DNA of 26,118 nt from Paulinella micropora (lineage: Eukaryota; Cercozoa; Imbricatea; Euglyphida), in assembly GCA_009731375.1 (NCBI GenBank), contig BJOX01000020.1, positions 1-26,118 of the forward strand, given 5' to 3'. Both the position numbers and the translations under genes were made by a program. Of this stretch, positions 15,423 through 25,703 are shown piece after piece. The notes under the pieces were generated by a model. It searched no databases. It worked only from the letters and a program-made list of their open reading frames with translations, and had not been told where the DNA came from. How positions within the stretch are numbered: the first letter of the stretch is position 1; the number at the start of each line of letters is the position of its first letter.

Positions 15423-16583
15423 TTGATCGTGCGCAGAAATGCAGTTTTCACCGAATGTGTTTTTACGGTGGACGTCAGCAACAATGCCACGGTTCTCGAA
15501 GGCGCCAATGAAACTGACGGATGCACGACCTGCATCGATCCAACGAACGAAACGAAGAGCTTCAAGGTGAATGACTTGGAATTTCGGGTTCTGAGGTTCT
15601 TGTTTGTAAATTTTCTGAATTGCATTGCTGGAATGAAGCCCAACGATCGCCTGCAGGGGAAACTTCCCCACCTGGATGGCCTTGCGCAGAAAGTTCTTGA
15701 TCTGGACTGCCAGGCTCGTGAAGTCCGTCTTGGGCCTTTCCTGTTCTACAAGCCCAGCCTGATTCCACAAAGCCTGAAAGTCCCTGAAGGTTTTCTCGTC
15801 AACGAAAGGAGGGGATTCCAAGAGAGGATTGTCAGAATCGTCCAGCCCAAGCTCTCCAGGATTGACAAGTTTGCGCGAATATTTGATCCGACCGACCCAC
15901 TGGATCTTCCTGTTGGGATCCTGAGACTTTTTAAAATTGTCGGCGAGTTGGTTGACATGGTCTGGGTCGAGTAAACGATCAGTCACAGCCCTGTGAGGTT
16001 GTATAGCGATGGCGTCCGGAATGGCCTCCACGTTTTTGTAAGTCATGCTGGCAAGGGCTTTGGTGGCTTCTTTCATCTTCAGTCTGGTGTCTGCGCAGAA
16101 CAACAAACCAAAAAATATGAAATATTTTTCAACAAAAGAACAAAAGAAAAGAGGGCTGACCCTTGATGTACTCATTCTTCTCTTGTCAGCGTCGGAGACA
16201 TTCCTGCCCAAGCCCTTTTCCCCCCTTCATCTTGCGCTTCTTCTCGGCTGGTTCGGACACTTCCGGCGAGGCCTCAGGTTTGCGCTTTCCAGATGGTTCA
16301 GGTGTGGAGGCTGAAGAAGAAGACGACGCCGGAGACAGGGGAACCTGGGGTGCGGGAGAAGACGACGAGGATGAAGAGGCAGTCGAGGAAGTCGCGGAGG
16401 TGCTCTTGGCCACAGGCGTGGTGGTCCAACCGCCGTCTTGGGCTGCTTTTAGGTCGAGGGGATGGTTCGCAATTTAGTGGATGTTGAGGAACTGCTCGAT
16501 GAAGAGCTAGGAGAACTACTTGACGAAGAGCCCGAAGGCTGTGTGTCAGCAGGGGCTACAGATGCGGGGCTTTGGGGCCTGCC
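15423..16583 (-). repeat. 1161-bp exact duplication, copy 1 (end of left contig)
   Basis: Matches 16594-17754 at a constant 1171-bp offset, as far as compared without difference. It ends at the first N of the 10-N gap. Confidence 0.95.
16091..16160 (-). other. 70-nt GT-AG intron carrying a palindrome
   Basis: The donor GTCAGCC (16160) follows ATCAAGG and the acceptor GCGCAG (16091-16096) precedes ACACCAGA. The join keeps frame (EYIK-DTRLKMK). The arms AAAAATAT and ATATTTTT around GAA occupy 16111-16129. The duplicate copy is 17262-17331. Confidence 0.7.
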
Positions 16584-16593
16584 NNNNNNNNNN
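16584..16593. other. Assembly gap, 10 N
   Basis: Ten N placed exactly between the two copies of the 1161-bp repeat, the pattern left when overlapping contig ends are scaffolded without merging. Confidence 0.99.
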
Positions 16594-17754
16594 TTGATCG
16601 TGCGCAGAAATGCAGTTTTCACCGAATGTGTTTTTACGGTGGACGTCAGCAACAATGCCACGGTTCTCGAAGGCGCCAATGAAACTGACGGATGCACGAC
16701 CTGCATCGATCCAACGAACGAAACGAAGAGCTTCAAGGTGAATGACTTGGAATTTCGGGTTCTGAGGTTCTTGTTTGTAAATTTTCTGAATTGCATTGCT
16801 GGAATGAAGCCCAACGATCGCCTGCAGGGGAAACTTCCCCACCTGGATGGCCTTGCGCAGAAAGTTCTTGATCTGGACTGCCAGGCTCGTGAAGTCCGTC
16901 TTGGGCCTTTCCTGTTCTACAAGCCCAGCCTGATTCCACAAAGCCTGAAAGTCCCTGAAGGTTTTCTCGTCAACGAAAGGAGGGGATTCCAAGAGAGGAT
17001 TGTCAGAATCGTCCAGCCCAAGCTCTCCAGGATTGACAAGTTTGCGCGAATATTTGATCCGACCGACCCACTGGATCTTCCTGTTGGGATCCTGAGACTT
17101 TTTAAAATTGTCGGCGAGTTGGTTGACATGGTCTGGGTCGAGTAAACGATCAGTCACAGCCCTGTGAGGTTGTATAGCGATGGCGTCCGGAATGGCCTCC
17201 ACGTTTTTGTAAGTCATGCTGGCAAGGGCTTTGGTGGCTTCTTTCATCTTCAGTCTGGTGTCTGCGCAGAACAACAAACCAAAAAATATGAAATATTTTT
17301 CAACAAAAGAACAAAAGAAAAGAGGGCTGACCCTTGATGTACTCATTCTTCTCTTGTCAGCGTCGGAGACATTCCTGCCCAAGCCCTTTTCCCCCCTTCA
17401 TCTTGCGCTTCTTCTCGGCTGGTTCGGACACTTCCGGCGAGGCCTCAGGTTTGCGCTTTCCAGATGGTTCAGGTGTGGAGGCTGAAGAAGAAGACGACGC
17501 CGGAGACAGGGGAACCTGGGGTGCGGGAGAAGACGACGAGGATGAAGAGGCAGTCGAGGAAGTCGCGGAGGTGCTCTTGGCCACAGGCGTGGTGGTCCAA
17601 CCGCCGTCTTGGGCTGCTTTTAGGTCGAGGGGATGGTTCGCAATTTAGTGGATGTTGAGGAACTGCTCGATGAAGAGCTAGGAGAACTACTTGACGAAGA
17701 GCCCGAAGGCTGTGTGTCAGCAGGGGCTACAGATGCGGGGCTTTGGGGCCTGCC
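16594..17754 (-). repeat. 1161-bp exact duplication, copy 2 (start of right contig)
   Basis: It starts at the first base after the gap. Beyond 17754 the sequence continues into the unique upstream exons of the minus-strand gene. Confidence 0.95.
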
Positions 17755-17967
17755 TGCAGCTAGCTGAGCAGAAAGACGACGAGCAACTGCACTGTCGGCG
17801 GGTGAAAGTGCCTCTTCGGTTTCGGCTCCCGCAATCTCAGTAGCTGCAACACTGCGCTGAGAACTTGAGGCGCGGGATGCAGCACGAACAAGAGAATTGT
17901 TGGGATGGAAAACAGAGCTAGGATCAGCCGGGGCAGCCTGCGAATCAGCGATTGTCCCCTTGACCTC

Positions 17968-18158
17968 CTGCTTGGAACAAGTTGAAAAATATGGCGTACT
18001 TTCAACACGAAACAATGATGACGTCGGTTCAAGATGTGACACTCTGATGAAAAATATACCATGTTTTTGGAGACGGAAAGACAAAAACGAAGTGGAACAA
18101 AGAATCGTGAGACATTCAAGCTCAAAAGAAAAATATGGTATATTTTTTGTTTGAAGAC
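17968..18158 (-). other. 191-nt intron with three palindromes
   Basis: The donor GTCTTC follows DADAE codons at 18159 and the acceptor AAGCAG ends at 17968. Three members of the palindrome family lie inside: 17981-18006 (imperfect, outer arms GTTGAAA/TTTCAAC), 18050-18068 (one mismatch) and 18129-18147 (perfect 8-bp arms around GGT). Confidence 0.65.
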
Positions 18159-18837
18159 CTCAGCATCCGCATCCATGTCTTGTTGAAAGCTTTTGACGTA
18201 AGCGTTCACAGCTCCTAAACCAGGAGCAAAAGAAAATAATCATAGTGACCCAAACCCAAAAAAACAGTTCGGGCAAGCATGGCCGCCGTGAACTCACAGC
18301 CCATAATTCAAACTTGTTCAAATCTAAAAGCAACAACTACAACAACAGACACAAAGCAACAACAAATAACCAGAACAAAGGAGAGAGCTTGCTGACTTGT
18401 AGCAGCTTGCACCCTTGGGCCTTTCGACAACATGTCGTACAGCTTCTCGTCCCAGGTCACACCCTCTTCAGGCCAGCTCACAAAGTAAGCTTCAGTGAGG
18501 CACAGTTCATCCATCAAGGCAAACGTCTTGAAGTCTCCACCTTCCTCTTTGCTTGCGCCATTTACCCACACCTGGATGTGCCAAAGTCGAGGGTTGTAGT
18601 TGAAAGTAGCAGCACCTTTTGGCTTAAACGCAAACCTCCACACAAAACCGAGATCGACAGAGCTCGACTTGACCCGTGTGCTCAGTCCCATGCTCTCCTC
18701 CAAGCTCAAGGTCAGAGACAATGAGCTTCAACTCAGGTGTGATCCACCATTTGTAGGTTAGGTAAGACTTGTTGACAGAGGGACCACCCATGATGTATGT
18801 TCGGAAAGCGACTTTGAGAGTGCAACAATCTAGACAC

Positions 18838-19640
18838 CTGAACAAAAGTGCTCAACTTGACCGGAAGCGTTCACGAAGCAAAAAAAAAAAATTAAGTCAG
18901 GCCTGAAAACATGTGTGTTTTTCTTTTGATAGGGACGGAAACTCACCCGCATATGGTGAAATGCAATCAAAAATGGAAAACGGACCCAGTCCGGCCACTC
19001 GTCCCCAAAAACTGACGTCCGAAACCGGTTTTCGTGCCTTGGTGGCACCGAGTGTCGTCTCAAACCGGCTCACTTTCGGAAATATGGTATATTTCTTTTT
19101 CTGAGACATCATTTGAAAGTGATTTTTTACCTTTTTCCGGACGGATTTGTTCACAAAGGGTCCATTGTCGGAATATGTCATATTTCTGCTTTCCGACAAC
19201 CCTTGTAAAACCATTTTTGCCACTTCTATTTTTTTTTTGACAATATTAGGTTCTCAGAAGCCCGATGGTTGTCGGATGGGTGTGCCTAATCACAGAAAAC
19301 TCGGTTATCTGCGGATGGACTGTTTTTTGCTGGTACTCTTTCTCGTTTTTTGGCAAAAGATTGCCCAAAGACGTGGTTACTAGAGAACACACCGCTGCTG
19401 GGTTTTCTTTTACCATTTCTTCTTGTCTTTTTCTTCGTTTCTTTTAGTTACACCTGGGAGAGACGTTGAAAAAAACACCAAACCACGCTTGCTGGTCGTC
19501 TTCGGTTTCATGTCAGTCAAATTAGACAGACAAGTTTCCGAAGAAAACACCAACGCACTTACTGGCTGGCTGGAAAGCAATGCCAGGCGGAGTTTACTTG
19601 TAAAGCACAATATTGTAATCTCCTCCTTGCATTGTTGTCT
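18838..19640. other. Region between the divergent genes
   Basis: It contains a possible further minus-strand exon (about 18950-19066, reading FETTLGATKARKPVSDVSFW in one frame), bounded by a good donor GTGAGTTT. Two palindrome-family members lie at 19079-19095 and 19165-19199. The remainder, to 19640, shows no supported gene. Confidence 0.4.
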
Positions 19641-19644
19641 GAAC

Positions 19645-19975
19645 TGATTCCGACCCTTGAAGCTTCGTTACTGGTTTGTGCCATTCTGCCCTTTCCAGAG
19701 GGACCAGGCAGAGTAAGGGCAGCATGGCACAACGCCTCAAACTGGGTGCGCAGCGCCGAAAGAAACCAAGTAGCTGTTTCTTTCGGCGCTACGCCATCCC
19801 TGGTGAAACTTGTTTTTCATTTGCGGGAGGGTACTGGCATGAAATTGCAAATTTCTTCCGCTGTAAAATTTCATGCCAATGTTCTTCTTCTGACCCTGGA
19901 AGCTTCGCTACTTGTTTCTTCCATTCTGCCCTGTCCAGAGGGACCAGGCGGAGTGGAAGAACCCCTCAAACTGGT
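19645..19975 (+). repeat. Diverged direct repeat of about 85-100 bp with two internal stem-loops
   Basis: Copies at about 19645-19750 and 19888-19978 share ATTCTGCCCT, TCCAGAGGGACCAGGC and CCTCAAACTGG; both read TLEASLLV...ILP.PEGPG in one frame. Between them are a 15-bp-arm inverted repeat (19752-19766/19776-19790, 9-nt loop) and an 11-bp one (19836-19846/19867-19877). Confidence 0.75.
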
Positions 19976-20008
19976 TGCACAGTTTTTTTTTTTTCATTTT
20001 TCATTTTG

Positions 20009-22022
20009 CAAATGTGGAGGAGAAATGGGCCGACGATTTGAAGTCTACTTGGTTCGACAACTTCGCGACCAGCTTGAAGTTTCGGAACGTCGGAGTGCAG
20101 AACGTTGGGAGTGGCCCCTACAACAACTGACTCTGGACTGTCTTCGGAATTCTGAAATCTAAGCGCCAGAACCCTCCCAGCATGGTGCTTCGCCCGGGTC
20201 AGGTCAATGCTTTTCCAGATGATTTGTTTGGCGACGCGGTCGTTGCCTTGACCCAAGCTAACATGAGAGAGCTTCAAACCAACAACGTAGATTTCAAACG
20301 ATTTTGATGATTCTGTCTCCAAGCAGTGCACCAGGATTCCGCTTTGTTTGCCAGCGGACTTGTCAGTCGACACCCGGCCCGGCAATGAACCGGTTGTTTT
20401 CAAAAGTCTGAGAATGGAGGACCAGAATATTGCGTCGAACGACGCCCTCATCAAACTTCTCGAGAAACTTGATTTACAGCATCGCCGATCGGAAGTTTGG
20501 CGTTTCCAGCTTTTTACTGTAGATTCTAACATTTACAAGCGGATTTACAAGGTAGTAATTCTGCGCATGCATTAGAAAATATCGTCTATTTTTTTTATTC
20601 AGGCTTTGTACGATCGAAGCAGGGGTTTGTCGCACTTGAAGTCCTGGATGTGTATCTTCTTGGACCATTGGCATGTTCACAAGTTCCTTTGTGTCTTGAT
20701 TTGGCGTGAGTTTAAGCGTCAGGTTTTTGGCCCCTTTGGCATGAGCTTTTTCCTTCCAAAAAAATTCAGGATCAAACCTAGACTCAAGACGATTTCGGCG
20801 ATCATGACCTACGTTCGTCTTGCTTACCCGTTCGTTCAAGCCGACCTTCTCGACAATTTCCAGTTTAATCAAGAGCTCACCCCTGCACAGAGGGCCAACC
20901 TGGGAGGTTTGCTGGTTTTGTTTGAGTGGTTCATGCCAGTGGTCAGCCAGTCATGTTTGTGAAGTTTGAATTTTTTTCTTCTTGGTGTTTCAGGCCCAAG
21001 ATCTCGGCTGCGTGATCAGGGAGAACATGCCTGATAAGATTTTTGCTTACTTGCATCGCGCCCTTCATGTCCTTCTCCACTTCAGAGCTAACGAGTACTC
21101 GCACGTTTTGTGCTTGCACCTTCTGACCCTCAACTACTGGAGGCGCCACCAGCATCCGGCGTGGAGTGTTTTTGTCACGACCCTCTGATCTTTTCTGAAG
21201 GCAGTTGCGAAGCAAACCTCGGCACTGTAGCGAGGCACTTTCTCACGACCCCATGCGATTCGACGTCCAGCACGTTGAGCAGACACTGTTCCTGGTAACT
21301 CACAGTCGAGGCAATGTTGCGCCTCCTTCTGAGTCCCAATGCCAAAAGATCAAACCTCGCGGTGAGGAAGTCCAGATTGCTTACAACTTTTTGTCCAATC
21401 TGATCGAGGACATTGTTCATGACCGTGCGAGAATGTACCCAGCCGGGGCAGCCCTTGACTGGGATTCGCAAAAAGAAATTAAACAAAGACTTGTTGCCTT
21501 CGATCTAAAGGTCGAGGTCATGAATGATGTGTTGCCGAAGTTTGCCCAAAACGTGGATCGGTGTCGTCGACTCACTGTTTTAGACTGGCTATGACTGTTC
21601 GTGCGGCAATTGAAGACTGACTCGTTGACGATCCAGACGAAAGCGTTGATTTGGCCCGTACGGAGTCAGGTATGACTAGTTTCAGTTTTGCATCGTCCTC
21701 CATGTCATCTGGGGATGGACCGCCTGATGGTAAGGCACATCCATCCCAGAACCGCATTTTGCCTCGCCCTCGCCGAAGACGCCGCCGAGGTGATGCACCT
21801 GCTTCTGACGGCGAGGACAGAGTGAAGCTGAAGACACTTCAGAGAGTTCTGACAATGATGTGTCCCAATTTCCAGAATCAGTATCTACTGTCGCCTCCGC
21901 GTCAGTGCAGCAGTCTTTCAGGCCTCCTTAGCGCAGAGCTGCACGTGGCCCGAGCGTCCACATGGCAGCTTCGGTTCCCAGCAGAACACAATGTAGTGCA
22001 AGTTGTTTTTAGTTTACATTGA
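20009..22022 (+). pseudogene. Unrecognised multi-exon gene, decayed
   Basis: Coding sequence starts near 20009 (NVEEKWADDLKSTWFDNFAT). Introns at 20552-20602 and 20942-20993 are GT-AG and keep frame. Well-formed segments include LYDRSRGLSHLKSWMC, LTPAQRANLGGLLVLFEWFM, IRENMPDKIFAYLHRALHVL, FDVQHVEQTLFLVTHSRGNV and AAGALDWD-like AGAALDWDSQKE, followed by an Arg-rich tail (RPRRRRRRGD). The frame is broken by in-frame TGA at 20128-20130 and 21618-21620, a one-base shift in the T-run at 20302-20305, two shifts between about 21180 and 21250, and one near 21590. Intact long segments with several lesions point to a fairly recent pseudogene of a conserved lineage-specific family. It is divergent to the minus-strand gene and shares its palindrome motifs. 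No known domain is recognised. Confidence 0.5.
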
Positions 22023-23084
22023 CAGGTTTGATGATGGTTGTTCCAGTCTTCTGCTCAGATTTAGGGTTTTTGTGCATTCTTTAGCTTCATTCATTATTGC
22101 CAACCGTTAATCGCTTTGAGGTTTTGTAATAATTAAATTTCAAAAAAATAACATATTTTTGTTTCATGGAAATTCATGTTTCGTATTTTTGAATTTGTCC
22201 CATGGTAAGGGTTCGCTTTCCATTAGCGCGGCACCTCACCGGTTGGTTTTTACAACTTGACTGGTTTCAAAGCTACCTTTCTTCAATCTTGACGCACGAG
22301 TTCATGCATAAATAATCCTATCATTCTTTTCATCCCTTCAATTCTTCTTTCAAATCGTTGTTTGTAGTCAGGTTTTTTCCAGCACGAGTTGAAACTAGTA
22401 AATTAAAATATGTCATATTTTCGTCTTGTGTACATGCAATGGGCCTGTTTTTATTAATTACAAAAATAATATTTCATTCATCCAAGGGGTAAATGAAGCA
22501 GTACGTTGGCAGGTTCAAGTCTTGCAGTCTGTGTTATGACCGTTTGAGACAATAACCTGGTTAATGACCTTGCTATTGTGAGAGGTCGACGTCGTGGAGA
22601 TGATGGTGCTTGCGCGCGCTCATCTTATGTCACTAGTATCAGGGCTCGTGCTAGCTTGTAGGCATGAGTGGAGCTCTTTCTCCTCCCTGGTTCCGAATGT
22701 AGCATGGCACTCTCTACATTTCCGTTAACGTTGCCTAGTTTCGTGCAACTTTTAATTTGCTCATATACATGCATATGCATATGCATATGATCATGCAGAT
22801 CATGATCCGAACTTATGGAATATAAATTTTCCTGTCAAACTTTCCACGATCAATATGTGCTGTCTGACAAAGCAGTGGTACAGTTGAGGTACTCTTCCCA
22901 CCGTCTGTGTTATGAGATCTCAAGTTATGCTCCTGGATCAACATAGAACAGTCCAACCTGAAATTTTTTCGCCTTTGGCAGATAGACGCTAAAAGAAAGC
23001 CTATCTCTCCCGAATCAATGCCATTCCTGTTCCTGCAAAAGCTCCTTTCTCCCTCTTCGTCTTCTAAAATGCATTGTAAACCCC
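22023..23084. other. Non-coding region with two palindrome-family members
   Basis: Palindromes lie at 22144-22160 (AAAAATA-ACA-TATTTTT) and 22405-22421 (AAAATAT-GTC-ATATTTT). A further self-complementary patch of ATGCAT/CATATG and GATCATG words lies at about 22767-22807. No gene supported. Confidence 0.55.
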
Positions 23085-23087
23085 CTC

Positions 23088-24211
23088 TCTTATTCTTATT
23101 CTTATTCTTATTCTTATTCTTATTCTTATTCTTATTCTTATTCTTATTCTTATTCTTATTCTTATTCTTATTCTTATTCTTATTCTTATTCTTATTCTTA
23201 TTCCTTATTCCTTATTCTTATTCTTATTCTTATTCTTATTCTTATTCTTATTCTTGTTCTTTTTCTTACATTCGTATTCGTATTCGTATTCGTATTCTTA
23301 TTCCTATTCTTATTCTTATTCTTATTCTTATTCTTATTCTTATTCTTATTCTTAAGTTATTCTTATTCTTATTCTTATTCTCATTCTTATTCTTATTCTT
23401 ATTCTCATTCTCATTCTCATTCTTATTGTTATTCTTATTCTTATTCTTATTCTTATTCTTATGCGTATTCTTATTCTTATGCTTATGCTTATTCTTATTC
23501 TTATTCTTATTCTTATTCTTATTCTTATTCTTATTCTTATTCTTATTCTTATTCACATTCACATTCACATTCACATTTACATTCACATTCATATTCATAT
23601 TCATATTCATATTCATATTCATTTCTCATTTCTCATTTCTCATTTCTCATTTTCATTTTCATTCTCATTCTCATTCTATTCTTATTCATCTTCATCTTCA
23701 TCTTATTCTTATTCTTCATCTTATTCTTATTCTTATTCTTATTCTTATTCTTATTCTTATGCTTATGCTTATGCTTATGCTTATTCTTATTTTTATTCTT
23801 ATTCTTATTCTTATGCTTATTCTTGTGCTTATGCTTATTCTTATGCTTATTCTTATTCTTATGCTTATTCTTTCTTATGCTTATTCTTTCTTATGCTTAT
23901 TCTTATGCTTATTTTTATGCTTATTTTTATTCTTATTCTTATGCTTATTCTTATTCTTATTCTTATTCTTGTCCATATTCTTGTCCATATTCTCCTTATT
24001 CTTGTTCTTGTTCTTGTTCTTGTCCTTAAAATTCTTATTCTTATTCTTATTCTTATTCTTATTCTTGTTCTTATTCTTACATTCGTATTCGTATTCGTAT
24101 TCTTATTCTTATTCTTATTCTTATTCTTATTCTTATTCTTATTCTTGAGTTTCTTATTCTTGTTCTTGTTCTTGTTCTTGTTCTTATTCTTATTCTTATT
24201 CTTATTCTTAT
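23088..24211. repeat. (TTATTC)n hexanucleotide array, 1.1 kb
   Basis: TTCTTA units run throughout, with local blocks of variants (TTCGTA, TTCTCA, TTCACA, TTCATA, TGCTTA, TTCTTG), as expected from local unit amplification. The Leu/Ile/Phe/Tyr/Ser frames across it are repeat artefacts. Confidence 0.97.
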
Positions 24212-24254
24212 TTAATAAAATCGAAATTGTACAGAAAGAAATAGGGGTTAGCTC

Positions 24255-24735
24255 ATAAAAAAAGGCTAAATATGATCAGGGGACAGAAATGAAGAAAAGA
24301 AAGCAAACATGAAGGGAGAGAAAATAAAGGGAGAGACAAAAAAACTATATATGATAAGGTGACAGAAATGACGGGGAAAAAAAAGAAAATGAGGGGAGAA
24401 AACGAGGAGCAGGATATGTACAACGATGGGAGACTGAAACAAACTAAGTATGATAAGGAGATAGAAATGAAGGAAAGAAAGAAAATATGAGGGGAGAATA
24501 TTAATGAGGATATGTAGAAAGATCGGAGACTATAAAAAGAAACTGAATATGATAGGGGAACAGAAATGAAGGAAAGAAAGAAAATATGAGGGAGAAGTAG
24601 AGGAGCAGGATATGAACAAAGGTAAGAGACTAAATATGATATGGGGACAGAAATGATGGAAAGAAGGAAAATATGAGGGGAGAAGTATATACAGGAGCAG
24701 GATATATACAAATATAACTAGTATAAGAGACTATA
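24255..24735. repeat. Purine-rich minisatellite, about five units of 79-100 bp
   Basis: Units share AAATATGAT, GACAGAAATGAAGGAAAGAA, AAAATATGAGGGGAGAA, GGAGCAGGATATG and GGAGACT. The TATGAT word recurs at 24270, 24350, 24449, 24548 and 24635. The minus-strand frames through it are Phe/Ser/Ile-rich artefacts. Confidence 0.85.
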
Positions 24736-24759
24736 TCTATGACCAGAGAAGAAAAAGAG

Positions 24760-25603
24760 CTAGTGAGAGCGCCGCGGAGTGTCCCAAAGGCGCTGCTTCG
24801 CTAAGTCAGTTATGCGCCAATTGCCACGCGCAGTTTCAGCCGCAGACATTGCTCGAAAGTATGGCAAGGGGCCACGCGGATTGAGTGGAAAATCATCCAG
24901 CATAACATCCGCCAGCATGTCTTGCGATGCAGGTAGCGCTCATACAACGCCTGCGTAGTAAGCTTGCACTTTGCGCAAGTAGCTTAGAGCTTCACGGAAA
25001 AGAGCACCAATTGGTTTAAGAACCCACGCGACTAGGGTCGTGTTGGACACTGCGGCAAACTGGTTATGCTGGCGATGCTTGATCACCTCACGTTGAGATG
25101 CTGCAGCAAGTGGAGTGGTAGCAGCTAGCATCAGTGATGTTTTGAGCAAGGGGGATGCAAAACTATCATCAATAATCGCGTCAGGAGGGCTCATTTGTGC
25201 AGGATGCCACCACACACGAAGATCAGGATGCTCTCTGGTCGCATCTTGAAAGTGTAGATGGTCAGGCTCGATCTCGACTACTGCCCCACAGCGGCGAAGA
25301 AAAGTCGCTAGCATCTTGACGTAATTTTCATGCCTTCTTATAATCGCACCTCCAACCACCGAACAGGTACGAGTGAGGAAGTGGTAAGCAGCAGTATCAG
25401 GAGCGGGCAGGTGCTGGCACGCAGGAATGAACACCGGAGATTGAAATATCCGATAGATGCATTTGAGGCTCTCTAGCAAGTAGTGCAGCATCAATCTGTG
25501 CATCTGTCAGCGAGAGCTCAGGGTTAGCTGGGATGGTAGAGAATCGTAATGCACGAGCTCCTTCCTGAGCAGCAGATAGCATCAGCGCAGGGAAAGCTGG
25601 TCA
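24760..25603 (-). pseudogene. Decayed C-terminal fragment of a non-LTR retrotransposon protein
   Basis: The first frame (from about 25582) reads AQEGARALRFSTIPANPELS, like the linker after the RT domain. After a frameshift between 25397 and 25503 it continues with a Cys-His-Cys pattern (ACQHLPAP...YHFLTRTC), GGAIIRRHENYVKMLATFLR, EIEPDHLHF, HPDLRVWW and AIIDDSF, then a Lys/Arg-rich helix. A PD...D arrangement after a CCHC-like motif is the signature of restriction-like endonuclease domains in R2/CRE-type elements; here it is suggestive only. An in-frame TGA at 24940-24942 is followed by a frame open to TAG at 24760 (LAKQRLWDTPRRSH). The RT domain itself is absent. The upstream side is cut by a (TTATTC)n array. 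Confidence 0.6.
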
Positions 25604-25703
25604 ATTCTTATTCTTATTCTTATTCTTATTCTTATTCTTATTCTTATTCTTAGCTCATTCCTGAGCAGCAGATAGCATTAGCGCAAGGAAAACTGGTCCA
25701 TTC
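25557..25703. repeat. Duplicated 50-bp retroelement segment split by a (TTATTC)n tract
   Basis: Copies at 25557-25606 and 25653-25702 share CCTGAGCAGCAGATAGCAT, with about five substitutions; each is followed by TTCTTA units. Only the first copy continues into the retroelement fragment. Confidence 0.85.

Larger units (their letters stand above)
15144..18837 (-). pseudogene. Unrecognised multi-exon gene, decayed; carries an assembly duplication
   Basis: Exons inferred in reading order: 18837-18397, 18214-18159, 17967-17691, 17616-17332, then (after dropping one copy of the 1161-bp overlap) 16090-15144, ending TAG. Splice sites are GT-AG and the phases agree from 18397 on. The N-terminal part contains GGPSVNKSYLTYKWWITPEL and NPRLWHIQVWVNG, with one apparent frameshift near 18710. 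The middle is Ser/Ala/Pro-rich low complexity ending in a basic, nuclear-signal-like KKRKMK. An in-frame TGA (16186-16188, copy 17357-17359) follows. The last exon encodes about 315 conserved-looking residues, including AVTDRLLDPDHVNQLADNF and PLQAIVGLHSSNAIQ. Upstream exons probably exist to about 19070. The family is unknown; the frameshift and stop suggest decay, unless the stop is recoded. Confidence 0.5.

Noticed and set aside
16186-16206. An 18-nt intron (GTCTCCGACGCTGACAAG) removing the TGA in the minus-strand gene
   Set aside because: It is far shorter than any other intron here, and joining the ends creates a TAG.
23018-24258. Long frames encoding Leu/Phe/Ile/Tyr/Ser repeats
   Set aside because: They are translation of the (TTATTC)n array in several overlapping frames at once.
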